The notes beneath the pieces were generated by a model. That model did not search any database and was not told the DNA's origin. It saw only the letters and a program-made list of their open reading frames with translations. This document shows, in pieces, positions 43,940-52,718 of a stretch of 64,000 bases of DNA (the stretch's first letter is position 1; every line of letters starts with the position of its first letter). Both the position numbers and the translations under genes were made by a program. Source of the DNA: Nocardioides sp. Kera G14 (GTDB taxonomy: Bacteria; Actinomycetota; Actinomycetes; Propionibacteriales; Nocardioidaceae). Location: positions 186,001 through 250,000 of the forward strand of contig NZ_CP085839.1 in the NCBI RefSeq assembly GCF_020715565.1. Direction: 5' to 3'.

Positions 43940-44656
43940 CTAGAAAACGGCGTCGAGCCTGATCAGGCCGTACGCCGACACCAACTCCTCCACCCCGTCC
44001 GACGCGGTCCACGCCCCGATCGAGGCGATCTGGTGCACGCCACGTCCCGAGCCCACGGCGGCGGCCCGGTCGAACTGCTCGAGGTCATCGGCCCGAACCG
44101 GTTCCGAGCCGATCGACACGCGATCGGCCAGCAGTGCAACGGTGACACTCGGCAGCGCCGGTGCCTGCGGAGTGACCCAGGTGCCATCAGGCCGGCCGAG
44201 GACGAGGGACCAGGTCGTGCCCTCGCTGAGCAGGCCCTGCCCGGTGACGAAGAGCGAGTCGTCGAGGCCTTCGGCGAGGGCCGCGTCCCGCTCGGCGAAC
44301 TCGGGGGCGGTCAGGGTGTGCTTCATCTCCGGCCGGAAGCGGTCGTGCCGGACAGCGCGTACGCGCAGCGGGACGTCGGAGGGGGTCACGGCGCGCGTGG
44401 ACGCAGCGATCTCCAGGTCACGGGTCCCGACGGCGAGCCGCACGAGGATCGGCAGGTCGACAGCCTCGACGGCGGCGTACACCGCCTCGACCATCGCCTC
44501 ACGCGAGACGGGCTCACCGAAGAGGGCCGCGCTGTCCCGCTGCAGCCGCGAGACGTGGCGCTCCCAGCCACGCACGCCCACGCCGCCCCGGGAGTCCGGG
44601 GAGCCCGGCAGGGCGTCGACGCGCATCGTCGTGAAGCATCCGTAGTTCTGACTCAT
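43940..44656 (-). CDS. pabC: class IV aminotransferase (aminodeoxychorismate lyase-like)
   Basis: A 238-residue PLP fold-type IV protein. The PLP lysine is in EMKHT, and the phosphate-binding LLSEGTTWSLVL is the PabC/branched-chain-aminotransferase motif. Divergent from pabA/pabB-like genes, it probably releases pyruvate from aminodeoxychorismate to give p-aminobenzoate for folate. D-amino-acid or branched-chain transaminase activity cannot be excluded. ATG 44656 sits nine bases after a minus-strand TACCAT. Confidence 0.82.
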   Translation of the reverse strand: MSQNYGCFTTMRVDALPGSPDSRGGVGVRGWERHVSRLQRDSAALFGEPVSREAMVEAVYAAVEAVDLPILVRLAVGTRDLEIAASTRAVTPSDVPLRVRAVRHDRFRPEMKHTLTAPEFAERDAALAEGLDDSLFVTGQGLLSEGTTWSLVLGRPDGTWVTPQAPALPSVTVALLADRVSIGSEPVRADDLEQFDRAAAVGSGRGVHQIASIGAWTASDGVEELVSAYGLIRLDAVF

Positions 44657-44665
44657 CGCGCTCGC

Positions 44666-44671
44666 ATGGTA
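44666..44671 (-). promoter_or_regulatory. -10 hexamer of a leaderless promoter
   Basis: TACCAT on the minus strand, nine bases before the start of the pabC-like gene, inside the 25-bp gap to the divergent amidotransferase gene. Confidence 0.45.
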
Positions 44672-44681
44672 GGACCTCCGC

Positions 44682-45299
44682 ATGACTCTGGGTCGCAGCG
44701 GCGGGGAAGCGCGCCTGCTGCACGTGCTGCTCGTCGACAACCACGACTCCTACACCTTCAACCTCGCCGCGCAGTTGACGTCTGCCGGCGCCGAGGTACG
44801 GGTGCTGGTCAACGACGATCCGGCTCTCCTGGCGGTCGACACCGCCGATCTCGATGCCCTCGTCATCTCGCCCGGTCCTGGCACGCCGTTGAATCCCGAC
44901 GACGTCGGCCACACGCCCGCCGTGCTCGACCTCCTCGACCAGACGCCGGTGCTCGGTGTCTGTCTGGGGCATCAGCTGCTCGGCGTACGTGCGGGTGCGG
45001 CGATCGTGAGGATCGAGCCGCACCACGGGCACGTCTCGGAGGTGACGCACGACGGCACCGGCCCCTTCGCAGGGCTTCCCTCACCGCTGAGGGCCACGCG
45101 CTATCACTCGCTTGCGATCGAGCCGTCACACGGCATCCGGGTCACGGCGACCGCCGAGGACGGCGTGGTGATGGGGCTCGCGGTCGTCGGCCGGCCGTGG
45201 TGGGGCGTGCAGTTCCACCCCGAGTCGATCGCGACGGAGTACGGCGACCGGATGGTCTCAAGCTTCCTCGACACGCTCCGCGCGTGGGAGCCCAGATGA
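44682..45299 (+). CDS. pabA: glutamine amidotransferase, PabA/TrpG type
   Basis: A 205-residue class I amidotransferase that supplies ammonia to a chorismate enzyme. It has the oxyanion motif ISPGPGTP, the nucleophile cysteine in GVCLGHQ and the FHPES histidine-glutamate pair. Its next neighbour (ATGA overlap) is a PabB-type synthase, which points to aminodeoxychorismate formation; no trpE is present here. About 13 residues precede the usual start of the domain (LHVLLVDNHDSYTFN). Confidence 0.9.
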   Translation: MTLGRSGGEARLLHVLLVDNHDSYTFNLAAQLTSAGAEVRVLVNDDPALLAVDTADLDALVISPGPGTPLNPDDVGHTPAVLDLLDQTPVLGVCLGHQLLGVRAGAAIVRIEPHHGHVSEVTHDGTGPFAGLPSPLRATRYHSLAIEPSHGIRVTATAEDGVVMGLAVVGRPWWGVQFHPESIATEYGDRMVSSFLDTLRAWEPR

Positions 45300-46459
45300 T
45301 CGGAGAGTACTTGGTCGACCATCCTGACGGCACCGTCCTCTCCGGCACGTCCGACACTGTCGCCACGTACGTCGCCGGTGACGGCGTGCGGATCGACGGA
45401 CATGTCGTCGCCACAGATCTCTGGGACTGGCTCGACGGTCTCCACGGCACGTGGGTCGGCTACCTCGGCTATGGCGTCGGTGATCGAGAGCAGCGGTCGG
45501 TGACGTCGCCGGCCGGTGTCCCTGATGCGCTGTGGATGCGAGTCGATGAGGTCCGGGAGGCTGGTCCTGAGGCCGCCTTCGCGGCAGTGAACGAACGTTC
45601 ATTCACTCGTGGAGCGGGCCTCCCGACCAGCAACCCCGACCAGCAGGCGTATCTCGCCGCGATCGGGACGATCAAGGAGCACCTTGCGGCCGGAGAGTCC
45701 TACGAGGTCTGCCTGACGCGGACGCTCTCTCTCGCTCCGCACCCCGACCCGTTCGCCCTGTTCCTCGCGATGCGCGAGGCCTCGCCGACCGGGCGCAACG
45801 TCTACCTTCGATCCGGTGACGTCGCGATCGCGTCGGCCACGCCCGAGGAGTTCCTCTCCATCACGCCCGGCGGCGTCGTGAGCTCGAGTCCGATCAAGGG
45901 CACTGCGCCACGTCACCACGACGACCGCACGGCGGACCGTGCTGCGGCCGACGAGCTGACGTCGGACCCCAAGACCCGCGCCGAGAACCTGATGATCGTC
46001 GACCTCGTCCGCAACGACCTCAACCGGGTCTGCGAGCCCGGATCCGTCACGGTCCCGCGGTTCCTGGAGGTCGAGTCGTACAGCACGGTGCACCAGCTCG
46101 TCTCGACCGTCACCGGACGACTTGCGCCCACGCGCACGAGGGTCGACGCGATCCGCGCCGCGTTTCCGCCGGGATCGATGACGGGGGCGCCCAAGGAGCG
46201 CACGATGCAGATCATCGACGCCCTCGAGCAGGTGCCGCGAGGTGTCTACTCCGGTGCGATCGGCATCCTGACCGCTGACGGAGGCGCGGACCTGCGGGTC
46301 GTGATCAGGACCGCCGTCACCACCCCCGACGCCACGACGATCGGCACCGGCGGGGCGATCGTCTGGGCCTCGGATCCCGAGCAGGAATGGGAGGAGACGG
46401 AGCTCAAACTCAAGGCCGTCCTGTCGGCGTACGACCGCACCCGAGCCGCCCTAGACTGA
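45296..46459 (+). CDS. pabB: aminodeoxychorismate synthase component I
   Basis: A 387-residue chorismate-binding enzyme. The C-terminal domain has [33 protein letters not shown] and [19 protein letters not shown], the conserved chorismate and Mg2+ sites. The alanine in KGTAPR fits PabB/TrpE enzymes that use ammonia; the lysine of PIKG is the PabB mark. Coupled to the amidotransferase gene. It makes 4-amino-4-deoxychorismate for folate. Confidence 0.9.
   Translation: MIGEYLVDHPDGTVLSGTSDTVATYVAGDGVRIDGHVVATDLWDWLDGLHGTWVGYLGYGVGDREQRSVTSPAGVPDALWMRVDEVREAGPEAAFAAVNERSFTRGAGLPTSNPDQQAYLAAIGTIKEHLAAGESYEVCLTRTLSLAPHPDPFALFLAMREASPTGRNVYLRSGDVAIASATPEEFLSITPGGVVSSSPIKGTAPRHHDDRTADRAAADELTSDPKTRAENLMIVDLVRNDLNRVCEPGSVTVPRFLEVESYSTVHQLVSTVTGRLAPTRTRVDAIRAAFPPGSMTGAPKERTMQIIDALEQVPRGVYSGAIGILTADGGADLRVVIRTAVTTPDATTIGTGGAIVWASDPEQEWEETELKLKAVLSAYDRTRAALD
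46452..46457 (+). promoter_or_regulatory. -10 hexamer of a leaderless promoter
   Basis: TAGACT lies seven bases before the ATG at 46465 and overlaps the stop region of pabB. Confidence 0.55.
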
Positions 46460-46464
46460 GGCCC

Positions 46465-46956
46465 ATGGCTGACTCCTCCTTCGACATCGTGAGCAAGCTC
46501 GACCGCCAGGAGGTCGACAACGCGCTCTCCCAGACCGCCCGCGAGATCTCGACGCGCTTCGACTTCAAGGGCACCGGCGCGACGATCGAGTGGAAGGGCG
46601 ACGAGGCGATCGAGATCACCGCCAGCGCCGACGACCGTGCCTCGGCGGTCCTGAGCGTCTTCCAGGACAAGCTGATCAAGCGCAACCAGAGCCTCAAGAT
46701 CCTCGACGCCTCCGAGCCGCGCCAGTCGGGCCAGCAGAGCAAGATCGACATCAAGCTCAAGGAGGGCATCACCTCCGAGGACGCCAAGAAGATCGGCAAG
46801 CTGATCCGCGACGAGGGCCCCAAGTCGGTCAAGGCGCAGATCCAGGGTGACGAGCTCCGCGTCTCCTCCAAGAGCCGCGACGACCTCCAGGCCGTGCAGG
46901 CCCTCGTGAAGGGCCACGACTGGGACTTCGCGGTGCAGTTCGTCAACTATCGCTGA
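46465..46956 (+). CDS. YajQ-family nucleotide-binding protein
   Basis: A 163-residue member of the UPF0234/YajQ family: [20 protein letters not shown] at the start, [15 protein letters not shown], and [11 protein letters not shown] at the end. YajQ proteins form two ferredoxin-like domains and bind nucleotides; in Xanthomonas a homologue binds cyclic di-GMP. The role in actinobacteria is unclear. Probably a single-gene transcript with a leaderless start. Confidence 0.93.
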   Translation: MADSSFDIVSKLDRQEVDNALSQTAREISTRFDFKGTGATIEWKGDEAIEITASADDRASAVLSVFQDKLIKRNQSLKILDASEPRQSGQQSKIDIKLKEGITSEDAKKIGKLIRDEGPKSVKAQIQGDELRVSSKSRDDLQAVQALVKGHDWDFAVQFVNYR

Positions 46957-46981
46957 GCACCTCAGAGCCGTCTGCGGAACC

Positions 46982-46999
46982 TCCGTTCTGCATAACGGA
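46982..46999. promoter_or_regulatory. palindrome upstream of the AAHS transporter
   Basis: TCCGTT-CTGCAT-AACGGA, followed by an overlapping AACGG-AA-CCGTT (46994-47005). The arrangement resembles IclR-type operators of aromatic-acid genes; the regulator is not in the window. Confidence 0.45.
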
Positions 47000-47016
47000 A
47001 CCGTTTTGGTGCGGTC

Positions 47017-47030
47017 GTGATGGCCATCAC
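47017..47030. promoter_or_regulatory. perfect 14-bp palindrome at the AAHS promoter
   Basis: GTGATGGCCATCAC touches a -10-like CACCAT (47030-47035) that lies six bases before the GTG start, a good position for a repressor. Confidence 0.5.
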
Positions 47031-47041
47031 ACCATCGTTCC

Positions 47042-48355
47042 GTGACTCAGACCTCCACCTCTCGGACCCGGCCCGCCTGGCTCGTGGTCGCTCTCTGTTG
47101 GCTCGTCGTGATCTTCGACGGCTATGACCTGATCGTCTACGGCACGACCATCCCCTCGCTCCTCGGTGAGAAGGACTGGCACCTGACGCCCGACGGCGCC
47201 GGCCACATCGGATCGCTCGCGTTCCTCGGCATGCTCGTCGGCGCGCTCTCCGGTGGCGCCATCGCCGACATCCTCGGCCGCCGGCTCACGATCATCACCG
47301 CCATCGTCTGGTTCTCGCTCTTCACCGGGCTGACCGGCTTCGCCGACGGGCCGGGCATGTTCGGCCTCCTCCGCTTCGTCGCGGGTCTGGGCCTCGGCGC
47401 CCTCGTGCCGAGCTCCAACGCGATCGCCGCCGAGTTCGTCAAGGACCGCCACCGCTCGATCGCGGCCACCGCGATGATGTCGGGTGTCCCGGTCGGCGGC
47501 TCGATCGCCGCCATCATCGGCCTCAAGGTCCTCACCGACCCGAGCGACTGGCCGACCCTGTACTTCCTCGCCTTCGCCGGCCTCGCCCTCGCCGTCCTCG
47601 TCGTGGTCGCCCTGCCCGAGTCGCCGACCTGGCTGCGCAGCAAGGGCCGCGCCGCCGAGGCCGACGTGATCGACGCACGCTACGGGCTGGAGAAGGCCAG
47701 CGACGACCTCGCCCACGTCACCAGGGCCAGCGTCCTCGAGGTCTTCAAGCCGGCGTACGTCGTCGCCACCCTGCTCTTCTTCGTGGCGACCACTGCGACG
47801 ATGTTCGCCTGGTACGGCCTCGGCACGTGGCTGCCCAAGCTGACGAAGGCCGACGTCCGCTTCGACCTCGGGTCCGACCCGCTGACCTACCTGCTCGCGC
47901 TCAACCTCGGCGCGGTCGCCGTCTCGGTCGTCACCGCCTGGACCGCCACCCGTTTCGGCGCGCTGCGGGTCGCGATCATCGCCGCCTTCGTCGGCGCGAT
48001 CAGCCTCGCGGTCCTCACGACCTTCCCGAGCTCGATCGCCGTGGTCTACCTGCTGCTGATCCTGGCCGGAGTCGGCTCGCACGGCACGCTCTGCCTGATC
48101 ATCTCGGCGATCGCCAGCCACTTCCCGCCGAACCTCCGAGGCACAGCGCTCGGTACGGCCCTCGGTGGAGGGCGGGTGGGAGCCGTCATCGCTCCGACCG
48201 CCGCAGGATGGCTGCTCGACCGCGACCCGACGAGTGCGGCGCCCAGCATCGTCCTCTTCGCCGTCGCCTCAGGCGTCGGCGCCGTCCTCCTGCTCCTGAC
48301 GTACGTCGTCGCGAAGCCGGCCTCGGACCGGACCGTCCTGCAGCTCGCCCACTGA
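47042..48355 (+). CDS. aromatic acid:H+ symporter family MFS transporter
   Basis: A 437-residue permease with 12 helices of the AAHS (PcaK/BenK) family: FDGYDLIVYGTTIPSLL in helix 1, GALSGGAIADILGRR in the loop 2-3 motif, PTWLRSKGR in the central loop. PcaK-type members import 4-hydroxybenzoate or protocatechuate. It stands 3.5 kb to the right of the catabolic island and has its own operator-like palindromes, so it may feed that or another aromatic pathway. Start GTG 47042, with no Shine-Dalgarno. Confidence 0.88.
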   Translation: MTQTSTSRTRPAWLVVALCWLVVIFDGYDLIVYGTTIPSLLGEKDWHLTPDGAGHIGSLAFLGMLVGALSGGAIADILGRRLTIITAIVWFSLFTGLTGFADGPGMFGLLRFVAGLGLGALVPSSNAIAAEFVKDRHRSIAATAMMSGVPVGGSIAAIIGLKVLTDPSDWPTLYFLAFAGLALAVLVVVALPESPTWLRSKGRAAEADVIDARYGLEKASDDLAHVTRASVLEVFKPAYVVATLLFFVATTATMFAWYGLGTWLPKLTKADVRFDLGSDPLTYLLALNLGAVAVSVVTAWTATRFGALRVAIIAAFVGAISLAVLTTFPSSIAVVYLLLILAGVGSHGTLCLIISAIASHFPPNLRGTALGTALGGGRVGAVIAPTAAGWLLDRDPTSAAPSIVLFAVASGVGAVLLLLTYVVAKPASDRTVLQLAH

Positions 48356-48370
48356 GCTCACAACCCGCGC

Positions 48371-49300
48371 TCAGGCTCCGGTGGCGATCCCGCTGGTGTT
48401 GAACTCCGAGTCCTTGCGCGACAGCTGATCGATCCGCTCCTCCGGGCTGAGCGCCTCCAGCGCGGCCATGAGGAGCGGATCGACGTTGTAGACCGCCGGC
48501 GACTCGGTGAGCGGCACCACGGTGTGCACCAGCCGGTCGGCGTAGACGTGCGTGAGGTTGATCGACTGGGCACCGTCGACGCCACGCAGGATGGCGGCCG
48601 CGGGCGTGGGATCGACGGTGTAGCAGGAGGCAGACGCGACCGAGACCGGGATCCCATCGGCGAAGGTCGAGTAGGTCGAGTAGTGCAGGTGCCCGGCGAG
48701 GATCCCACGCACGTCGGTGCCCTCGAGCACGGCGGCGAAGGAGTCGTGGTCGTAGAGGCCGATGATCGCGTCGACCGGGGCGAGCGGCAGCGGGATCGGC
48801 GGGTGGTGCATCCCGATGATGGTGCCGTGCTCCGCCGGCTCGCTGAGCTCCTCACGGAGCCACTCCAGTTGGTCGGCGTCGACCAGCCCGTGGTGATAAC
48901 CGGGCACGGTGGAGTCGAGCGAGATCACCCGAAGCCCGTCGACGTCGTACACCCGGTCCTGCGGGTCGTCCGACGGCCAGCCGAAGAGCTCCGTCGCATA
49001 GGCCGGCCGCTCGTCGTGGTTGCCCATCACCCAGACCAGCTCGGCCCCCATGTCCTCGGCGACCGGCGCGACCAGCGACTTCAGCCGCTCGTAGGCCTGC
49101 GGCTCGGCGATGTCGGCCAGGTCGCCCGTCACCAGCACGACGTCCGGCACATGCGCGAGCCGGGAGAGCCGGTCCAGTGCCAGCCGCAGCCCCACCTCCG
49201 GGTCCACCACGCCGTACTGCCGCGCCCCGCCGGCCAACAGGTGCGTGTCCGACAGGTGCGCGATCGTGTGGAGCGGATCGGGATAGAGGTCGAGATGCAC
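48371..49300 (-). CDS. metallophosphoesterase, CpdA/Rv0805-like
   Basis: A 309-residue calcineurin-like phosphoesterase. It has all five family blocks: LSDTHLL, VLVTGDLAD, VMGNHDERP, GMHHPPIP and GILAGHLHYSTY. The closest known type is the cyclic-nucleotide phosphodiesterase CpdA (Rv0805 of M. tuberculosis), which degrades 3',5'-cAMP and also other phosphodiesters. This would link it to the CRP-like sites before nuoA, as an inference. GTG start, six bases after a -10-like TACTGT on the minus strand. Confidence 0.88.
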   Translation of the reverse strand: MHLDLYPDPLHTIAHLSDTHLLAGGARQYGVVDPEVGLRLALDRLSRLAHVPDVVLVTGDLADIAEPQAYERLKSLVAPVAEDMGAELVWVMGNHDERPAYATELFGWPSDDPQDRVYDVDGLRVISLDSTVPGYHHGLVDADQLEWLREELSEPAEHGTIIGMHHPPIPLPLAPVDAIIGLYDHDSFAAVLEGTDVRGILAGHLHYSTYSTFADGIPVSVASASCYTVDPTPAAAILRGVDGAQSINLTHVYADRLVHTVVPLTESPAVYNVDPLLMAALEALSPEERIDQLSRKDSEFNTSGIATGA

Positions 49301-49306
49301 GCCTCC

Positions 49307-49312
49307 ACAGTA
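49307..49312 (-). promoter_or_regulatory. -10 hexamer of a leaderless promoter
   Basis: TACTGT on the minus strand, six bases before the GTG start of the phosphodiesterase gene. Confidence 0.5.
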
Positions 49313-49358
49313 GAGACGACATTCGGCTCCCGTTCACAGGACGGTCGACTCCGGGACC

Positions 49359-49364
49359 TACCGT
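49359..49364 (+). promoter_or_regulatory. -10 hexamer of a leaderless promoter
   Basis: TACCGT lies six bases before the GTG at 49371. Confidence 0.55.
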
Positions 49365-49370
49365 CCCCGT

Positions 49371-50855
49371 GTGCTCACGCGTGGTCTCCTCGGCAGCCTC
49401 TGTGTGCTGCTCGGCGGCTGGGTCGTGGCCACGCTGCCGGACTCGACACCGATGCTGCGCCATCACCTGCTCGTGTCGCTGCGCGACCACGAGGCCGGAC
49501 GCATGGCCGGACTCACGGTGATCATGCTCGGCCTCGGACTCCTTGCGCACGCATGGCTCCGACTCCGCGTGGTCGTCGGCGGGCTGGACACCGCCGACGG
49601 CCTCGGCCTCGCCCGGTTCGCGACCGTCCTCTGGGCCGCGCCGCTCCTGATCGCGCCGCCGCTCTTCTCCCGCGACGGCTGGTCGTACGCCGCCCAGGGC
49701 GCGCTCGTCGCCGCCGGGATCAGTCCCTACCAGCACGGACCGTGGATCCTCGAGGGCCCGGTGCACGAGGCGGTCGACCCGCGCTGGTGGTTCACGCCGA
49801 CGCCGTACGGCCCGCTGCCGGTCTGGTGGGGCGCCGAGATGGCGCACCACACCGGCAACCCGCTCATGCTGGCGATCGGTCACCGGGTGCTCGCGCTGGT
49901 CGGCCTCGTCCTCCTCGCCTGGGCGATGCCGCGGCTGGCCCGCTGGACCGGCGTCAACCCCGCCGTCGCCACCGTGCTGGTGATCGCGAGCCCGATGATG
50001 ATCGCCAACGGCGTCGGCGGCCTGCACAACGACCTGCTGATGATCGGCCTCATGGCGGCGGCCCTCGTCGTCGGAGTCGAGCGGCACTGGGCGCTCGGTG
50101 CCCTGCTCGCCGGCCTCGCCGCGGCCGTGAAGCTTCCCGGCGGCCTGGTCGCGCTCGGCATCGTGCTGGCCACCGTGCCGGTCGCCGCCTCCCTCGCCCA
50201 GCGTGCCCGTCGTGCCGTCGAGGTGGGTGTGGTCGCGCTCGGCGTGCTGCTCGGCCTCGGCGTGGTCAGCGGCCTCGGTCACGGCTGGATCGCCGCCCTC
50301 GGCGTCCCGGGCACGGTCAACACCCTGCTCACGCCCGCGGTCATCGTCGGCGGCATCGCCGACTGGACCTCAGGCATGCTCCATCTCGGGACCGAACCTG
50401 CCTTCTTCATCGGGGTCCTGCGCAAGCTCGGCACCGTCGCCACGCTCGCGGTCCTGGCCTGGGTCGCGCTCCGATGGCGGACGGGCGACCGCAGGAGTGC
50501 TGTCACGGCCGTCGCCGTCATCGTCGGCGCCCTGGTGCTCTTCAGCCCTGTCGTCCAGCTCTGGTACTTCCTCTGGCCGCTGCCGTTCCTCGCCGCCGTC
50601 CAGATGCCGGCCCGCGGACGGGTCGCACTCGTGATCGGCATGATCGTCGCCGGCCTGATCGCCCCGCTCGACCCGTCACTCCACGGTGCCTACGTCGCGA
50701 TCGTCCTGACGGTCGCCATGGGCCTGCTGGTCGTCGGCGTCCTGTGGCTGCTCAACCGCAGCACCCTCAGGGCCGTCTTCGGCTCACGCCGTCAGCACGG
50801 CCTCGCGCCCGCTGATCCGGGCGTGCAGGCCGAGCAGCTGCTCCACGGAGGCTGA
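49371..50855 (+). CDS. polyprenyl-phosphomannose-dependent mannosyltransferase, MptB-like
   Basis: A 494-residue integral membrane glycosyltransferase (GT-C fold) with about 12 helices. The first outer loop carries the acidic motif SRDGWSYAAQG; YGPLPVWWG and GLHNDLLMIGLMAAAL are MptB-family marks. MptB-like enzymes add alpha-1,6-mannose from polyprenyl-phosphomannose in lipomannan or related cell-envelope glycan synthesis. The last 72 bp overlap the convergent glycosyltransferase gene, and the C-terminus there is polar and possibly dispensable. Confidence 0.85.
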   Translation: MLTRGLLGSLCVLLGGWVVATLPDSTPMLRHHLLVSLRDHEAGRMAGLTVIMLGLGLLAHAWLRLRVVVGGLDTADGLGLARFATVLWAAPLLIAPPLFSRDGWSYAAQGALVAAGISPYQHGPWILEGPVHEAVDPRWWFTPTPYGPLPVWWGAEMAHHTGNPLMLAIGHRVLALVGLVLLAWAMPRLARWTGVNPAVATVLVIASPMMIANGVGGLHNDLLMIGLMAAALVVGVERHWALGALLAGLAAAVKLPGGLVALGIVLATVPVAASLAQRARRAVEVGVVALGVLLGLGVVSGLGHGWIAALGVPGTVNTLLTPAVIVGGIADWTSGMLHLGTEPAFFIGVLRKLGTVATLAVLAWVALRWRTGDRRSAVTAVAVIVGALVLFSPVVQLWYFLWPLPFLAAVQMPARGRVALVIGMIVAGLIAPLDPSLHGAYVAIVLTVAMGLLVVGVLWLLNRSTLRAVFGSRRQHGLAPADPGVQAEQLLHGG

Positions 50856-51899
50856 CCAGGGGAACTGCTCGGCGCGGGCACGTGCCGCCGCCCGTCGCTG
50901 ATCCACCGGTCGCGCCGCCACCGCCAGTACGGCGTCCGCCAGTGCCGCGGGGAGCGGAGCGCCCCACGCACCGGACCAACGGTCGACCAGCTCCCGGGCG
51001 CCACCACGGTCGGCCGTGATCACCGGCGTGCCGGAGGCGAGCGCCTCGAGGACGGCGAGGCCGAACGTCTCGGCCGGGCAGCACGAGAGCGACACATCGG
51101 CCTCGGCGATGCGGCGGGCCAGCTCGACCCTGTCGCCGAGGTGGCCGCGGAACGTCACGGGGACGCCCGCGGACATGGCCAGCAGCTCGTCGAGCATGGG
51201 GCCCTCGCCGTACACGTCGAGGTGGACGGGGAGGCCGCGGCGGTGGAGTTCGACGGCGGTGCCCACGGCGAGCTGCGGCGACTTCTCGGGGGAGAGACGG
51301 CCGACGTGGATCAGGCGCAGCACGTCGGAGGGGACGTGCGGCCGGCGCCGGAAGAGGTCGAGGTCGACGCCGAGCGGGATCTTGGTCATCGGGGTGCCGG
51401 CGGCGTCGGCGAGGCGCTGGAACTCGCGGCGCGCGTAGTGCGAGGTCACGACGACGTTGTCGAAGGAGCGGACCAGGATCCGGTTGAGCAGGCCGATGGA
51501 GACCTTGGTCGTGGTCTCCAGACCGGTGCGCAGCGTCACCTGGTCGTCGAGCCGCTCGTGGCTGAAGAGCACCGTGCCGACACCGTTGCGCCGGGCCCAC
51601 CAGGTGACCGGGACGAGGGTGAACTTGTCGGAGAGCTCCAGCGACGTGGGCGCCCACGACTCGAGGATGTCGATCACCCGCCACGGCTCGAGGATCAGGC
51701 GGTAACCGCCGCCGACCCGAGGAGCACGCACCTCGACGACGGGACCGTGCGGGCCGTCGTACCGCCGGTCGGTCTCGCCGGGGACGACGAGCAGCCGCTC
51801 GCAGCCGGCCTCGGCGTAGCCCGCGCCGAGCGCCTCGAGTGCGGTCTTCATGCCGCCTGACCGAGGGCCGACGAAGTTGGCGAGCTGGGCGATCCGCAC
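50784..51899 (-). CDS. GT4-family glycosyltransferase
   Basis: A 371-residue cytoplasmic GT-B glycosyltransferase. The N-terminal domain has FVGPRSGGMKTALEAL; the C-terminal donor site has LIHVGRLSPEKSPQLAV and the E-x7-E motif in CPAETFGLAVLEALASGTPVI. Related enzymes are GDP-mannose-dependent PimB/MgtA-type and MshA-type. Next to an MptB-like enzyme, a mannosyltransferase is plausible but unproven. GTG start at 51899; its 3' end lies antisense inside the mannosyltransferase gene. Confidence 0.85.
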   Translation of the reverse strand: MRIAQLANFVGPRSGGMKTALEALGAGYAEAGCERLLVVPGETDRRYDGPHGPVVEVRAPRVGGGYRLILEPWRVIDILESWAPTSLELSDKFTLVPVTWWARRNGVGTVLFSHERLDDQVTLRTGLETTTKVSIGLLNRILVRSFDNVVVTSHYARREFQRLADAAGTPMTKIPLGVDLDLFRRRPHVPSDVLRLIHVGRLSPEKSPQLAVGTAVELHRRGLPVHLDVYGEGPMLDELLAMSAGVPVTFRGHLGDRVELARRIAEADVSLSCCPAETFGLAVLEALASGTPVITADRGGARELVDRWSGAWGAPLPAALADAVLAVAARPVDQRRAAARARAEQFPWSASVEQLLGLHARISGREAVLTA

Positions 51900-51972
51900 G
51901 CGGTGACCTTCCCGGACGCAGGTGAACGGGGTGGGGCGGCTGTGTGGATGTCGTGCGAACCGCCCCGGGACC

Positions 51973-51997
51973 GAGCACCGGCCTCGAGCAGGTGCTC
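51973..51997. terminator. weak hairpin after the membrane-protein gene
   Basis: A 7-bp stem (GAGCACC with GGTGCTC) with an 11-base loop, 7 bp beyond the stop of the leftward gene at 52004. It has no T-tract, so its role as a terminator is uncertain. Confidence 0.35.
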
Positions 51998-52003
51998 ACC
52001 GGC

Positions 52004-52639
52004 TCAGCGCGTGGTGCGGCAGGTCGTGCGGTAGGTGAGGGCGGAGCCGAGCGTGGCGACGGGGTACGCCGCGAGGAAGCCGATCAGGCAGAGGCAGCCG
52101 CCCGCGAAGGTCATCATCAACGCGAGGACCGCCCAGACCAGGACGGGTCCGGGGTGGCGCGCGGTCAGCTGCAGAGCCTCGCGGACCGCCTCCACCGGAC
52201 TGTTGCCGGTGGCCAGCGCGACGACGGGTACGGAGTAGAGCAGCACCGCCGCGACGAGGCCGGGCAGGAGCCACAGGGCGAGGCCGAGGCCGCAGATCGC
52301 GCCGACCGTCGCGCCGACGGCGAGCATGCGCGGCCAGGCGATCGGCGGTGTCGGGTGCCCGGCCTCGAGCAGGGCCGCCCGGCCCAGCGGGGCGCCGAGG
52401 ACGATCACGAGCGCGAGGGTGAGCCCGGCGACGAAGGCCGTCGACAGCCGCCCGCTGATCCCGTCCTCGCCGAGGCTCGGTAGGAAGAAGGCGAACGGCA
52501 GCGAGATCACGGAGATGGCCAGCAGCGGCAGCGCCGCGAGGCCGACGAAGCGGGTCACGTCAGCACGGAAGAGGTCGAGCGCGGTCGCCAGCGTCGTCTC
52601 GACCGACCACGGCTCGTCGATCTCGTCGGGCTCGTCCAC
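52004..52639 (-). CDS. small multi-spanning membrane protein
   Basis: A 211-residue protein with about five predicted transmembrane helices (AALPLLAISVISLPFAFF, STAFVAGLTLALVIVLG, AVGATVGAICGLGLALWLLPGLVAAVLL, VLVWAVLALMMTFAGGCLCLIGFLAAYPVA). It resembles the glycerophosphoryl-diester-phosphodiesterase membrane-domain/DUF975-like proteins, but I cannot name it. GTG 52639 is preferred because CAGAAT lies seven bases upstream on the minus strand; longer frames add low-complexity sequence. Confidence 0.75.
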   Translation of the reverse strand: MDEPDEIDEPWSVETTLATALDLFRADVTRFVGLAALPLLAISVISLPFAFFLPSLGEDGISGRLSTAFVAGLTLALVIVLGAPLGRAALLEAGHPTPPIAWPRMLAVGATVGAICGLGLALWLLPGLVAAVLLYSVPVVALATGNSPVEAVREALQLTARHPGPVLVWAVLALMMTFAGGCLCLIGFLAAYPVATLGSALTYRTTCRTTR

Positions 52640-52646
52640 ACGCGTG

Positions 52647-52652
52647 ATTCTG
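52647..52652 (-). promoter_or_regulatory. -10 hexamer of a leaderless promoter
   Basis: CAGAAT on the minus strand, seven bases before GTG 52639. Confidence 0.4.
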
Positions 52653-52705
52653 CCCGAGCTCACCGCCCGCCCGCGAAGGCGTGCAGTGAGGACGTCTGGG
52701 CGTGG

Positions 52706-52711
52706 GACCAT
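52706..52711 (+). promoter_or_regulatory. -10-like hexamer of the pirin gene
   Basis: GACCAT lies seven bases before GTG 52719. Confidence 0.4.
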
Positions 52712-52718
52712 GGGCCCT

